Origin: QHXW01 sp035297145
GTDB lineage: Bacteria; Acidobacteriota; Terriglobia; Bryobacterales; Bryobacteraceae
Length of the DNA: 64,000 nt
Assembly: GCA_035297145.1 (NCBI GenBank)
Contig: DATGZN010000084.1
Coordinates: forward strand, 1-64,000
Direction of reading: 5' to 3'
Shown here: one piece after another, positions 1 to 7,738 of the stretch
Layout of the letters: each line of letters starts with the position of its first letter
How positions within the stretch are numbered: the first letter of the stretch is position 1
Program-made: the position numbers and the translations under genes
Notes under the pieces: generated by a model
Told to the model about the DNA's origin: nothing
Database searches by the model: none
The model's input: only the letters and a program-made list of their open reading frames with translations

Positions 1-134
1 GAATCGGCGGTCTGAGCTCCGGATTCTCCCGCGCCAACCGAACTGTCGAAAGCACCCTGGATCAGACACTGCGGGCACAGTCCCGCAGGATCACCGGAAC
101 CCAATTCCGCCCCGCATTGAGGGCAGTTTGGCAT
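1..134 (-). CDS. N-terminus of a zinc-ribbon protein, probably a Ser/Thr protein kinase (partial)
   Basis: The gene runs off the left edge; only the first 44 codons are present, starting at an ATG at 134-132. The peptide opens MPNCPQCGAELGSGD and continues with LCPQCL, giving two CxxC pairs spaced as a small zinc ribbon. Acidobacterial Ser/Thr kinases of the PknB type often begin with this kind of zinc ribbon, so a kinase is the likely full product, but the kinase domain itself lies outside the window and this is inference. It is divergent from the HAF-repeat gene, sharing a 135-base gap that must hold both promoters. Confidence 0.6.
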   Translation of the reverse strand, partial: MPNCPQCGAELGSGDPAGLCPQCLIQGAFDSSVGAGESGAQTAD

Positions 135-255
135 CTGGACCTAAGCCGCAGCACCTATTCTATTCCGCTCCCCAAGTTCCTGTAACCTTCGACGACGCGA
201 TTCCTTATACGTGGCAGGTGAGCCGGATTGGAACCGGCCACCCGATCAATCAAGC

Positions 256-263
256 GAGAGGAG
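256..263 (+). promoter_or_regulatory. Shine-Dalgarno site that fixes the HAF gene start
   Basis: GAGAGGAG lies six bases before the ATG at 270. It selects this ATG over an in-frame ATG at 228 and places a signal peptide at the N-terminus. Confidence 0.7.
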
Positions 264-269
264 ATTCAT

Positions 270-1637
270 ATGAAAAGTGTTTTGCTTCGTTGTCAGTTTG
301 CGGGAGTTCTCGCAGTTGCCACCTTCTATGCGCCAAGCGTGGCCGCGCAGGAGCATAAGGCACAAGCGGTCCAGTATACCGTCACCGATCTCGGTGTACT
401 ATACGGTGCGAACCCGGGCCCGCTCGTTGTCAAGAACAATGGTCTGATCGCTGAGTCGGTGGCTGTCTCGAATGCGTCGTGGCATGCCGCGATCTCGTTC
501 CTGGGGATGCAGATCGACCTGGCGCAGTCGGGCGGTCTCGGGGGGCCAAACAGCTCGGCCTTTGGCGTGAATGAAAGGGGACAGGCCGTTGGAGAAGCGG
601 AGATGGCGGATCTTGACGCAAATTTGGAGGACTTCTGCGCTTTTGGTACCCGCCGCGTATGCCAGCCGTTCATTTGGCAAAACGGCGTGATGTCGCCGCT
701 GCCTCTGTTGAAAGACACGAACGGGCTGGCGGGCCGGAATGCGGGCGCCAAAGGGATTAACATTCGGGGCCAGGTTGCCGGCGTGGCGGAGAACGCCACT
801 CCGGACCTCACCTGCCCCGCTTACGATCCCACATCCTTCCAGTTTCAAAAAGACCAGTTCAAACCGGTCATCTGGACACAGGGCAATATCCAGGAACTGC
901 CTACATCCGGCATCGACTCGAAAGGGAACGCGTTCAACGATCCCGATGGTGTGGCTTTCAGGATTAACGACCGGGGCGAGGCGGTGGGTGCGACAGGCAC
1001 TTGCACGGGCTTCACGCAGTTTTCTTATCTCAACGGCCTCCATGCCACGCTATGGCAGAACGGCTCCGTGATTGACCTCGGCAATTTAGGTGGCACCGCA
1101 CCGCCACCGCCGGGCCTCGGGAATATCGGGAGCTTCGCGTATGACGTCAACAGATGGGGTCACGTTGTCGGCACATCGGCTGCGAGCGACGGATCGTACC
1201 ACGCCTTCTTCTGGAGCCCCGAAACGCTTATCCAGGATGTTGGAACTATAGCGGGTGACGCCGCCAGCGTGGGCCTGTCGATCAGTGACGTTGGAGATAT
1301 AGGGGGCGTCTCGTTCCCGGCGAATCCCAACGCGTCCCCGCGCGCATTCATTCGGCCGGACGGCGGAACGATGGTCGACTTGAATACCTTAGTCATCGGC
1401 AATACGGAGTTGTACCTGTTCACTACTTGTTCGATCAACTCCCGCGGAGAGATCATCGGCCTGGCCTTTGATCCTCAGGGTAACCTCCATGGATATCTGG
1501 CAAGTCCGAGCGGTGGGTCGGGAGATTCTTCTGACGCGTTATCCGCTGCGGTCAGGTCGTCTCGGTTCGAGTACGCGTGGAAGGTCGTTCGGCAGCGCAC
1601 GGGCGGGGGGGTAACACAACTATTGAACCCGCGCTGA
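270..1637 (+). CDS. Exported HAF-repeat protein
   Basis: 455 residues. The N-terminus (MKSVLLRC, a hydrophobic stretch, then VAAQ) is a Sec signal peptide of about 26 residues. The rest is built from HAF-type repeats: segments such as VTDLGVL, FGVNERGQAVGEA, GINIRGQVAG, FRINDRGEAVGAT, YDVNRWGHVVGTS and AFFWSPET recur about every 50-70 residues, each with an INxxGxxVG core and a following W/F-rich strand. The HAF family (TIGR02913-like) is a beta-propeller-like secreted family of unknown role. The protein is probably extracellular or periplasmic. No catalytic residues are apparent. The start was chosen from the strong ribosome binding site at 256-263. It is a single gene followed by a hairpin. 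Confidence 0.75.
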   Translation: MKSVLLRCQFAGVLAVATFYAPSVAAQEHKAQAVQYTVTDLGVLYGANPGPLVVKNNGLIAESVAVSNASWHAAISFLGMQIDLAQSGGLGGPNSSAFGVNERGQAVGEAEMADLDANLEDFCAFGTRRVCQPFIWQNGVMSPLPLLKDTNGLAGRNAGAKGINIRGQVAGVAENATPDLTCPAYDPTSFQFQKDQFKPVIWTQGNIQELPTSGIDSKGNAFNDPDGVAFRINDRGEAVGATGTCTGFTQFSYLNGLHATLWQNGSVIDLGNLGGTAPPPPGLGNIGSFAYDVNRWGHVVGTSAASDGSYHAFFWSPETLIQDVGTIAGDAASVGLSISDVGDIGGVSFPANPNASPRAFIRPDGGTMVDLNTLVIGNTELYLFTTCSINSRGEIIGLAFDPQGNLHGYLASPSGGSGDSSDALSAAVRSSRFEYAWKVVRQRTGGGVTQLLNPR

Positions 1638-1662
1638 ATCGAAGTATCCGGCTCCGGTCCTC

Positions 1663-1696
1663 GCCGAGCCTGCGGTTTCACGATCACAGGCTCGGC
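1663..1696. terminator. Hairpin between convergent genes
   Basis: GCCGAGCCTG (1663-1672) and CAGGCTCGGC (1687-1696) form a perfect 10-bp stem with a 14-base loop, 26 bases after the HAF stop codon. There is no clear U-run, so factor-independent termination is only probable; it could serve both converging genes. Confidence 0.5.
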
Positions 1697-1790
1697 CCGG
1701 CGGGCCGCAAGTCTTAGCGCTATTCGTCGCTGCCATTCTGTTGTCCGAATCAGCGTTGTCGCAGACCTTCAATCCCGCTTCAATGCGGCA

Positions 1791-2180
1791 TCACTTGATC
1801 CGCTGAACCCATTGGCTCCGCCAGTCTGGCGCCTCGAAGGGATCCGCGAAATACTGTGTCTCGTGCACAACCTTACCGTTGCGGAATTCCATAATACTCA
1901 CTGTGTATGCTGGTCGCCCCTGATAGGTGATTGTGTATTCCGTGATCCAGAGATCACCTTTTCCGAGAATTCGCTTGACGTTAAAACCAGACGGCTTGCC
2001 TGGATGATGACTCCGCAAGGCCTGCAAATTGCTTCGCCCGAGAATTCGTTCACCTGACTGAGGATAATCACAAACGGCATCTTCATCGTAAATATCGTGT
2101 TCCGCGTTTGCATCACCGGCTGCCGACGCCTGCCAGTGTTTATTCAGAGCTTCACGTATTTGTTCCTCTTGCATGATCAT
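1791..2180 (-). CDS. NTF2-like / SnoaL-like small protein
   Basis: 129 residues. The layout (helix with IREALNKHWQASAAGD, then AVCDYPQSGERI, RSNLQALRSHHPG, YTVSIMEFRNGKVVHETQYFADPFE) is that of the SnoaL-like/NTF2 alpha+beta cone fold. The family includes isomerases, hydrolases and many proteins without known activity, so no substrate can be named. The start codon overlaps the stop of the upstream aldo/keto reductase (ATGA), so the two are cotranscribed and probably translationally coupled. The pairing suggests action on a related small organic substrate. Its codon use looks less GC-biased than that of the neighbours (several AT-ending codons), which may mean recent acquisition of the pair. 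Confidence 0.75.
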   Translation of the reverse strand: MIMQEEQIREALNKHWQASAAGDANAEHDIYDEDAVCDYPQSGERILGRSNLQALRSHHPGKPSGFNVKRILGKGDLWITEYTITYQGRPAYTVSIMEFRNGKVVHETQYFADPFEAPDWRSQWVQRIK

Positions 2181-3115
2181 CTACCTTGTGGAATGAAACC
2201 CGGGCTGCCGGTCTTCACTACTTCATTGAACCTTTGTCTCGTCTGAATTCGATTGATTTCGTCAAGCGCGTCTTCCGGAAGGGCGGAAATGTTGAGATTC
2301 TCCCGCGCGCGGGCCGCAGTCCTGGGAGTGGTAAGCAAGGCCGTACCACGCTGCACCGCCCAAGCCAACAGCACCTGTGCTGGCGTCTTGCCAACTCGTG
2401 CGGCAATTGCCGAAATGACTGGATCTTCGAGCGGCCCCGGCCTTATTCCGTGACCCAATGGCGCGAAAGCCAAAAACACAACGTCCTTCTCCTTGCAAAA
2501 TTCCACAAGCTCCGTTTCCGGCAGATACGGATGTGCTTCGACTTGGACCACGGCTGGCTTGATTCTCGCGGATTCGTAAATGGGCAATAGTTCGTTCAAG
2601 CCGATATCAGACAGTCCGATGGCCCGGCATCTGCCACTGTCCACGAGACTCTCCATGGCCCCCCAGGTCTCGAGCAAAGTCACGCCGCGGTCGTAAAGGA
2701 TATTGCCGTTTTGATCCCGCGGATCCTGGTCGTCCCCCGGTTGAAAGGCAAATGGAGTGTGAATGAAATAGAGATCCAGATAGTTGAGCCCGAGTCTGTC
2801 CAGACTCGCCTCGAAAGCCGGTTTGACCCGCTCGGGACGATGATTGGAGTTCCACAACTTTGTGGTAACAAAGATGTCTTCACGCGCAATCCCTCCAGCG
2901 GCGAGTCCAGCCTGCAACGCCTCGCCCACCTCACGCTCGTTCCCGTATCGTTCCGCACAATCGAAGTGTCGAAATCCAGCTTCCAGCGCGTCTCTGGTAG
3001 CACTTATCGTCGCGGCTGCATCGGGAATCAGGGTGCCAAAGCCGAGTACGGGTATATGGCCGGCTCCATGGCTGAGCGCAATTCTTGCGGTCCGAAAATC
3101 AGAAGGTCCGATCAT
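2177..3115 (-). CDS. Aldo/keto reductase
   Basis: 312 residues from the ATG at 3115. The AKR fold is clear: VLGFGTLIPDAAATI near the start, DCAERYGNEREVGEAL (catalytic Asp and Tyr), FVTTKLWNSNH (catalytic Lys), YLDLYFIHTPFAFQPGDD (active-site His), and the C-terminal LTTPRTAARARENL cofactor segment. Such enzymes reduce aldehydes or ketones with NADPH in the cytosol. The open frame extends upstream to 3379, but that extension resembles no AKR, so it was not used. It forms a two-gene operon with the NTF2-like protein. Substrate cannot be deduced. Confidence 0.85.
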   Translation of the reverse strand: MIGPSDFRTARIALSHGAGHIPVLGFGTLIPDAAATISATRDALEAGFRHFDCAERYGNEREVGEALQAGLAAGGIAREDIFVTTKLWNSNHRPERVKPAFEASLDRLGLNYLDLYFIHTPFAFQPGDDQDPRDQNGNILYDRGVTLLETWGAMESLVDSGRCRAIGLSDIGLNELLPIYESARIKPAVVQVEAHPYLPETELVEFCKEKDVVFLAFAPLGHGIRPGPLEDPVISAIAARVGKTPAQVLLAWAVQRGTALLTTPRTAARARENLNISALPEDALDEINRIQTRQRFNEVVKTGSPGFIPQGR

Positions 3116-3562
3116 CAGGACACCTCGGGTAGTATCTCGCATCCAGCAACACGCCGGATACACAGACATCTGCCGCGGGACCTGCGAGGTCCTGCAATGC
3201 TTCCGACAAGCGGTCCTGAAGTCCGAATGTGGGAGATTACCCCTGTTGAATGTCCTGGTGTTGAGCAACCAGGCCACCCCGGTTCGGAGCGCTGTAGCGC
3301 TCCGGGTCACTGTGTGCTGACGCAAGGACAAGGGCCGCCCCACCCCTTTCTCCGCTGGCGAAAATCGAGGTGCCAGCATCGCTATTCGTCCCGGAATGTA
3401 TCCCCCGACCGGACGCCTGAACCGCCGTGGTATACCTAGTGGTCGAAGCGATGCATCTCAATGCAAGAAAACCATTTGCGCTCGCAAAACATAATTTTGC
3501 AAATCAAACCCAATCCCATTTCCGAACACTGCCGCCTTTGCCTGTGCGGTAATCTAGGCAGC
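3116..3562. other. Gene-free stretch between divergent genes
   Basis: 447 bases between the reductase and the deacetylase-like gene. Open frames here have no recognisable family content. The stretch holds a perfect hairpin at 3285-3304 and must hold promoters on both sides. A TAATCT hexamer at 3550-3555 stands seven bases before the next start codon. Confidence 0.5.
3285..3304. repeat. Perfect 8-bp inverted repeat with tetraloop
   Basis: CGGAGCGC, loop TGTA, GCGCTCCG. It lies in the middle of the gene-free stretch 3116-3562 and is not close to either gene end, so a terminator role is doubtful. Confidence 0.45.
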
Positions 3563-4948
3563 ATGCTACGACTGGTTCTGGCAATCCTGATCGCTGCGGC
3601 CACCCTCGCCGCGAAAGGCCCGGTCTATGTCGTCCTCTGGTTCGACACCGAGGACTACATCGAGCCAGCGGCTGACGATGCGGCGCTGCGCATCGCGACC
3701 GACCTGGAGAATCTGGGCGTGCGGGCCACGTTCAAGGTGGTGGGCGAAAAGGCGCGAGTCCTGGAGGCGCGAGGGCGGCGGGATGTGATTCGCGCGCTGA
3801 GCCGTCATGATATCGGGTACCACTCGAACTTCCACAGCATGCAGCCGACGCCGGCGCTCTATCTGCGCGATATGGGCTGGCTCGATGGCGCGGCCGAGTT
3901 CGAGCGGCGGGAACGGCCGGGCGTAGCCGACATCCAGCGCATTTTCGGCATCATGCCGAGTTGCTATGGGCAGCCCGGAAGCTCGTGGGCGCCGCAAACG
4001 TACCGGGCACTGCTGCGCATGGGAATTCCGGTGTACCTGGATGAAGGCGAGCATGTGGGTGTGGAGGGTCAGCCATTTTGGTTCGGCGGGATGCTCAGTG
4101 TGTTTCACATGGGCCCGTATCTGATCCGGCCGTCGCTGGACGATGAGAACCTATTGCCGCAGACCTTCGAGAAGTTCGACCGCGCTGCCGCGGAGCTGGA
4201 GGCGCGCGGCGGAGGCGTCATCAGCACATACTTCCACCCGACCGAATTCGTCACGTCCGCGTTTTGGGACCTGAATTTCGCCAAAGGCGCCAGCCCCGAA
4301 CGGAGTGAGTGGAAGAATCCGCCAAGGCGGACGGTGGAGGAGTCGGAGCGCTGCTACCGGATTCTGACGCGGTACGTGGAGCACGCGAAATCTCGCGCCA
4401 GTGTCCATTTCGTGACCGCTCGGGAACTGCCGCTGCTGTATGAGAGCGCCGTGGTGCGAGGGAGCGACCGCGTCAAGATCGCGCAGCACATGGCGCAGCG
4501 GCAGACGTTCCTCGTTACCGAAGAAGGAGTGCTTTCGGCGGCTGACATGTTGCAGGTTCTGCTAGGCATGGACCCCGTGGTGGTGGAAGGGCCGGCCGCG
4601 CGCGGCGAAACGACCGATCATGACAAGGAAATTTCACGCGCCGCATTTGAACGCGCCAAGAACCAAGTCAGGGCCATCATCCGCGCCAGACTGCGGCTGC
4701 CGGCGGACGTCTGGATCGGATCGAAGAAGCTGTCGCTCGCGGACTTCGCGGCGACTCTTGCGGCGGACGATGGAGGATCGGTGACAGTCGCCTTGCGCCA
4801 GGGGAATCCGGAGATGGAGAAGTATGTCTCAACCGACGCGACAGCCGCGTTTAGCTGGCCCATCCATCCCGAGGGATTCAGCGCGCCCCAGTTATTGGAG
4901 ATGGCGCGTCTCCAAGCCTGGACGCTGAAACCGGCGCGGTTGAAGTAG
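3563..4948 (+). CDS. Exported polysaccharide-deacetylase-like protein
   Basis: 461 residues from the ATG at 3563; the first 20 residues (MLRLVLAILIAAATLAAKGP) form a signal peptide. The segment VLWFDTEDYIEPAADD resembles the NodB motif with its metal-binding Asp, followed by GVRATFKVVGEKA, the HDIGYHSNFH motif with paired His, and YFHPTEF. These are the elements of a divergent NodB-type carbohydrate deacetylase. The C-terminal 150 residues are not recognised. It may act on a polysaccharide or peptidoglycan in the periplasm; this is inferred from the fold only. A membrane-protein gene follows after 12 bases and may be cotranscribed. Confidence 0.65.
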   Translation: MLRLVLAILIAAATLAAKGPVYVVLWFDTEDYIEPAADDAALRIATDLENLGVRATFKVVGEKARVLEARGRRDVIRALSRHDIGYHSNFHSMQPTPALYLRDMGWLDGAAEFERRERPGVADIQRIFGIMPSCYGQPGSSWAPQTYRALLRMGIPVYLDEGEHVGVEGQPFWFGGMLSVFHMGPYLIRPSLDDENLLPQTFEKFDRAAAELEARGGGVISTYFHPTEFVTSAFWDLNFAKGASPERSEWKNPPRRTVEESERCYRILTRYVEHAKSRASVHFVTARELPLLYESAVVRGSDRVKIAQHMAQRQTFLVTEEGVLSAADMLQVLLGMDPVVVEGPAARGETTDHDKEISRAAFERAKNQVRAIIRARLRLPADVWIGSKKLSLADFAATLAADDGGSVTVALRQGNPEMEKYVSTDATAAFSWPIHPEGFSAPQLLEMARLQAWTLKPARLK

Positions 4949-4960
4949 AATACTCGACGA

Positions 4961-5533
4961 ATGGATCTCACCCGCATCTCCACCCTGTTGCTGGGCGCCT
5001 GGATTGGCGGCTGCGTGTTCATGGACCTGGTGGCGACGCAGAACTTTCGTTCCGTCGACCGGCTACTCGCATCACCGCCCGCGCCCATGGCGGAGCGCAT
5101 CAAAGCGATCGGCGGACACGATGCCGCGCGCGCATTCCTGCGGTACCAAGCCTCGGAGTTGAATCGCCAGTATTTCACGACGTGGGAGGATACGCAGATC
5201 GTGCTGGGGCTGCTCCTCATCTTCACGCTGTTCATGGCGGGCCATCGCGATGGCGTGACCATCTGGCTTCCGTCGCTGATGCTGGCGGTAACGCTCCTCA
5301 TGCATTTCTGGCTAACGCCCGAGATTACGCGACTGGGACGTGGCATGGACTTCATGCCGGTAGGCCAAGCCGCAACCAGCACACAGTTCTGGGTCCTTCA
5401 CGGAATCTACTCCGCGCTGGAGCTGATCAAACTGGGTTGGGGTGTGGCGCTGGGGATTTGGCTGATGCTCCCGAGGAACAACAAGCAGCTCAAGGAAACG
5501 GGAGTCGGACCGGAAGCAGACAAGGTCGCCTGA
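4961..5533 (+). CDS. Small four-helix membrane protein (DUF4149-like)
   Basis: 190 residues. Hydrophobic segments fall at about residues 5-25, 80-98, 103-118 and 142-165, so it is an inner-membrane protein. The start WIGGCVFMDLVATQNF and the central HFWLTPEITRLGR fit the broad DUF4149/DUF4405-like group of bacterial membrane proteins without known activity. It follows the deacetylase-like gene closely, although a TAGAAT hexamer at 4946-4951 could give it its own promoter. Function unknown. Confidence 0.6.
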   Translation: MDLTRISTLLLGAWIGGCVFMDLVATQNFRSVDRLLASPPAPMAERIKAIGGHDAARAFLRYQASELNRQYFTTWEDTQIVLGLLLIFTLFMAGHRDGVTIWLPSLMLAVTLLMHFWLTPEITRLGRGMDFMPVGQAATSTQFWVLHGIYSALELIKLGWGVALGIWLMLPRNNKQLKETGVGPEADKVA

Positions 5534-5535
5534 CG

Positions 5536-6315
5536 TCAGATAATGCCGCGCGCTTTGAGCGCTTCGTCAACCAGGGCGATCAGTTCGGCCCGCGTCATGC
5601 CCAACCGCTCGCCGCGCCGTTCCAGGTCTTCGGCCACGACCGGGCATTCCGGCGTTGCGCCGTTCAGGCGTTCGACTCCGTAGCGGGCGCGGGAATCCAG
5701 CAGCTTCTCCACTTCGACTTTGGGCAGCACCTTGGGGCCGCCCAGGAGTTCCGCCACGAAAGCAATGCGCGCGAAGTGCTCCACCGTTTCCATGTTGAAG
5801 AACGCTTTGTATACGTCGTCGGCATAGCTCACGACACCGTGATTGCCCATCATGATGGCGTTGTACTTGGGGATGTAGGGCAGCATGGGCTCGGTCAGCG
5901 CCGGAGTTCCGGGCAGTCCGTACTCAGCCAGGGGAACATAACCGAGAGTGATCACCACCTCGGGCAAAAGGGCCTGATCCAGCGGGCGGCCCGCCGTGGC
6001 AAATCCGGTGGCAACCGGCGGATGGGCGTGCAGCACACTGTGGACGTCCGGCCGCAGGTCATAAATCGTGCAGTGCATGAGAATTTCTGATGTGCACTCG
6101 CGATTGCCCTCAATCTTGTTGCCGCACTTATCGACGATGATGAGATCGTCGGCGTGCATCATGCCTTTGCTGATGCGCGTAGGGGTGACCAGAATGCGGC
6201 TCTCGTCCAGACGAACGGAGATATTGCCATCATTGGCGGCCACCCAGCCCTTCTGGTAAACCAGGCGCCCGATGTCTACGATGTCCTGACGGAGCTCCCG
6301 CTCGCTTTTCGGCAT
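5536..6315 (-). CDS. Class II aldolase/adducin family protein
   Basis: 259 residues from the ATG at 6315. Family marks: GWVAANDGNISVRLD, PTRISKGMM, ECTSEILMH (catalytic Glu), HSVLHAHPP (two zinc-binding His) and GNHGVVSY (third His region). These enzymes split fuculose-, rhamnulose- or ribulose-phosphates, or decarboxylate related sugars, using zinc in the cytosol. The exact sugar is not evident. A longer open frame to 6408 adds 31 residues with no family resemblance and was rejected. Its stop is three bases from the stop of the membrane gene, so the two converge tightly. Confidence 0.85.
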   Translation of the reverse strand: MPKSERELRQDIVDIGRLVYQKGWVAANDGNISVRLDESRILVTPTRISKGMMHADDLIIVDKCGNKIEGNRECTSEILMHCTIYDLRPDVHSVLHAHPPVATGFATAGRPLDQALLPEVVITLGYVPLAEYGLPGTPALTEPMLPYIPKYNAIMMGNHGVVSYADDVYKAFFNMETVEHFARIAFVAELLGGPKVLPKVEVEKLLDSRARYGVERLNGATPECPVVAEDLERRGERLGMTRAELIALVDEALKARGII

Positions 6316-6356
6316 TCGGAAATCAAATTGTACCAAGACCGCCGAACGCATGACAG

Positions 6357-6362
6357 TACAAT
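6357..6362 (+). promoter_or_regulatory. -10-like hexamer TACAAT before the rhomboid gene
   Basis: TACAAT ends nine bases before the ATG at 6372. No Shine-Dalgarno sequence fits between them, so the transcript is probably leaderless or almost so. Confidence 0.4.
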
Positions 6363-6371
6363 GGTTCCTGC

Positions 6372-7199
6372 ATGGATAAGCGCCGCATGTGCCCGCATTG
6401 CCGGGCATTTATCACAACTGACGATCGCGTATGCCCATACTGCAACGAGAAAGTTGGGCCGCGCGTGACGGACCGGGGCGAGCCCGGCGCGATCCTGGGC
6501 GGATTCATCCCGCATGCGCGCTACACCACCATCATCATTCTTCTAATCAATTTCGGAATGTACCTGGCGACACTGGCTCTCAGCTCAGCGGCAGGAGGGG
6601 ACGACCGCGCTTTCAGCCGCGCTCTGGACATACTCGGCGCGAAGAGCGGCTACGGGATTATTATCCGCCATCAGTGGTGGCGATTAGTAACCGCCGGATT
6701 CCTGCACGGCGGGCTTACCCACATTCTCATGAACTCCTGGGTGCTGTTTGACCTGGGAGCGCAGGTGGAAGAAGTCTACGGCACCAACCGCATGATCGTG
6801 TTCTACTTCCTGTCCACGGTCGGTGGTTTCTATGCGAGCACGCTTTGGAACCCAATGGTACCGTCAGTGGGGGCCTCGGCCGGGATATTCGGATTGATCG
6901 GCGCCATGATCGCCCTGGGAGTGCGGCATCGCAGCGCGCTGGGTGACCACATCCGCGGACTCTACACGCGCTGGGCAATTTATGGGCTGATTTTTGGCTT
7001 CCTGCCTATCTTCAACATCGACAATGCCGCGCATTTGGGTGGCCTCGCAGCGGGTTTCGGCGCCGGTTACATCGCCGGGCTCCCACGGATATCCGGAGGC
7101 GTTAACGAAACGCTATGGCGAATACTATCGTTTGTTTGCATTGGCGTAACCGCACTCTGTTTCTTGGAGATGTACTTGTGGTTCGCGGCACAGCGATAG
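6372..7199 (+). CDS. Rhomboid intramembrane serine protease with N-terminal zinc ribbon
   Basis: 275 residues. Residues 7-24 hold CPHC and CPYC, a cytoplasmic zinc ribbon. Six or seven membrane helices follow. Rhomboid marks are complete: WWRLVTAGFLHGGLTHILMN (His117, Asn121), GASAGIFG with the nucleophile Ser169, and AAHLGG with catalytic His221. The enzyme cuts transmembrane substrates within the inner membrane. The zinc ribbon fused to a rhomboid is a known arrangement in Acidobacteriota, probably for protein contacts. It is transcribed with two small genes downstream or ends before them. Confident for class, not for substrate. Confidence 0.9.
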   Translation: MDKRRMCPHCRAFITTDDRVCPYCNEKVGPRVTDRGEPGAILGGFIPHARYTTIIILLINFGMYLATLALSSAAGGDDRAFSRALDILGAKSGYGIIIRHQWWRLVTAGFLHGGLTHILMNSWVLFDLGAQVEEVYGTNRMIVFYFLSTVGGFYASTLWNPMVPSVGASAGIFGLIGAMIALGVRHRSALGDHIRGLYTRWAIYGLIFGFLPIFNIDNAAHLGGLAAGFGAGYIAGLPRISGGVNETLWRILSFVCIGVTALCFLEMYLWFAAQR

Positions 7200-7206
7200 T
7201 AGAATC

Positions 7207-7467
7207 ATGAACGTGAGACTCCGCAAGCTCTTGCTGATTTCGTTGATCGGCCTCGGCAGTTTTCAAATCGCCGAGGCACGGGATCCGCGCGTAAAACCGG
7301 CGAAGATTACAGACCACGGGGTTAAACCTGCTCAGAAGTATAAGACCGCGCAGGCTCCGAAAAAGGTCAAGTACAAAAAAGTCAAGTACAAAAAGGGCAA
7401 GCAGAAGAAGTTCAAGCAGGCCAAGTTCAAACAGCCCAAGTTAAAGCAACCCAAGCACCGCGCATAG
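7207..7467 (+). CDS. Small exported lysine-rich protein
   Basis: 86 residues. A signal peptide (MNVRLRKLLLISLIG, cut near IAEA) is followed by about 62 residues that contain some 22 lysines and almost no acidic residues. The basic tail carries short repeats: VKYKK twice, then FKQAK, FKQPK, LKQPK. The mature peptide would have a very high positive charge and no fold is evident. Binding to nucleic acid, lipopolysaccharide or acidic exopolysaccharide is possible but is inference. A TAGAAT hexamer at 7200-7205 stands seven bases before an in-frame GTG at 7213, so translation may begin there. The next gene is a shorter protein of the same style. Confidence 0.6.
   Translation: MNVRLRKLLLISLIGLGSFQIAEARDPRVKPAKITDHGVKPAQKYKTAQAPKKVKYKKVKYKKGKQKKFKQAKFKQPKLKQPKHRA
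7366..7395 (+). repeat. Tandem 15-base repeat inside the lysine-rich gene
   Basis: GTCAAGTACAAAAA followed by A or G is repeated directly (7366-7380 and 7381-7395), encoding VKYKK twice. It suggests growth of the basic tail by slippage or duplication. Confidence 0.7.
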
Positions 7468-7529
7468 TTCCAAGCGGGAAAACCTACTTAGCGCTGCGAC
7501 AAAGCCCCTTCTAAATCCACTACGGTTTC

Positions 7530-7712
7530 GTGAAAATCAATGCACTACTGGTCGCCCTGTTATTGGGCGTGAGTAGTTTAGTTCCGGTACAAGCGGCAAC
7601 TCAAAAGAGCGGGACCAGCCATGCGGCCAGTCATCGCGGCAAAAACAAGCGCGTCAAACAAGCCAAACACAGCAAGGCGCGTGCCCAATCCAGCAAGAGC
7701 AAAAAGAGCTAG
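7530..7712 (+). CDS. Second small exported lysine-rich protein
   Basis: 60 residues from a GTG start. A signal peptide (MKINALLVALLLGVSSLVPVQA) is followed by a 38-residue tail rich in Lys, Ser, Arg and His (RGKNKRVKQAKHSKA, SKSKKS). It matches the upstream gene in design: exported, short, strongly basic, disordered in appearance. The two may be diverged copies. No family is recognised. The reading frame is short, but the clean signal peptide and AQAA-type cleavage region support a real gene. Confidence 0.5.
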   Translation: MKINALLVALLLGVSSLVPVQAATQKSGTSHAASHRGKNKRVKQAKHSKARAQSSKSKKS

Positions 7713-7738
7713 TTGGTTCGACGGGTGGGCCCGCTGGG

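Noticed and set aside
3116..3379. N-terminal extension of the aldo/keto reductase frame
   Set aside because: 88 extra residues without resemblance to any AKR; the family N-terminus begins right after the ATG at 3115.
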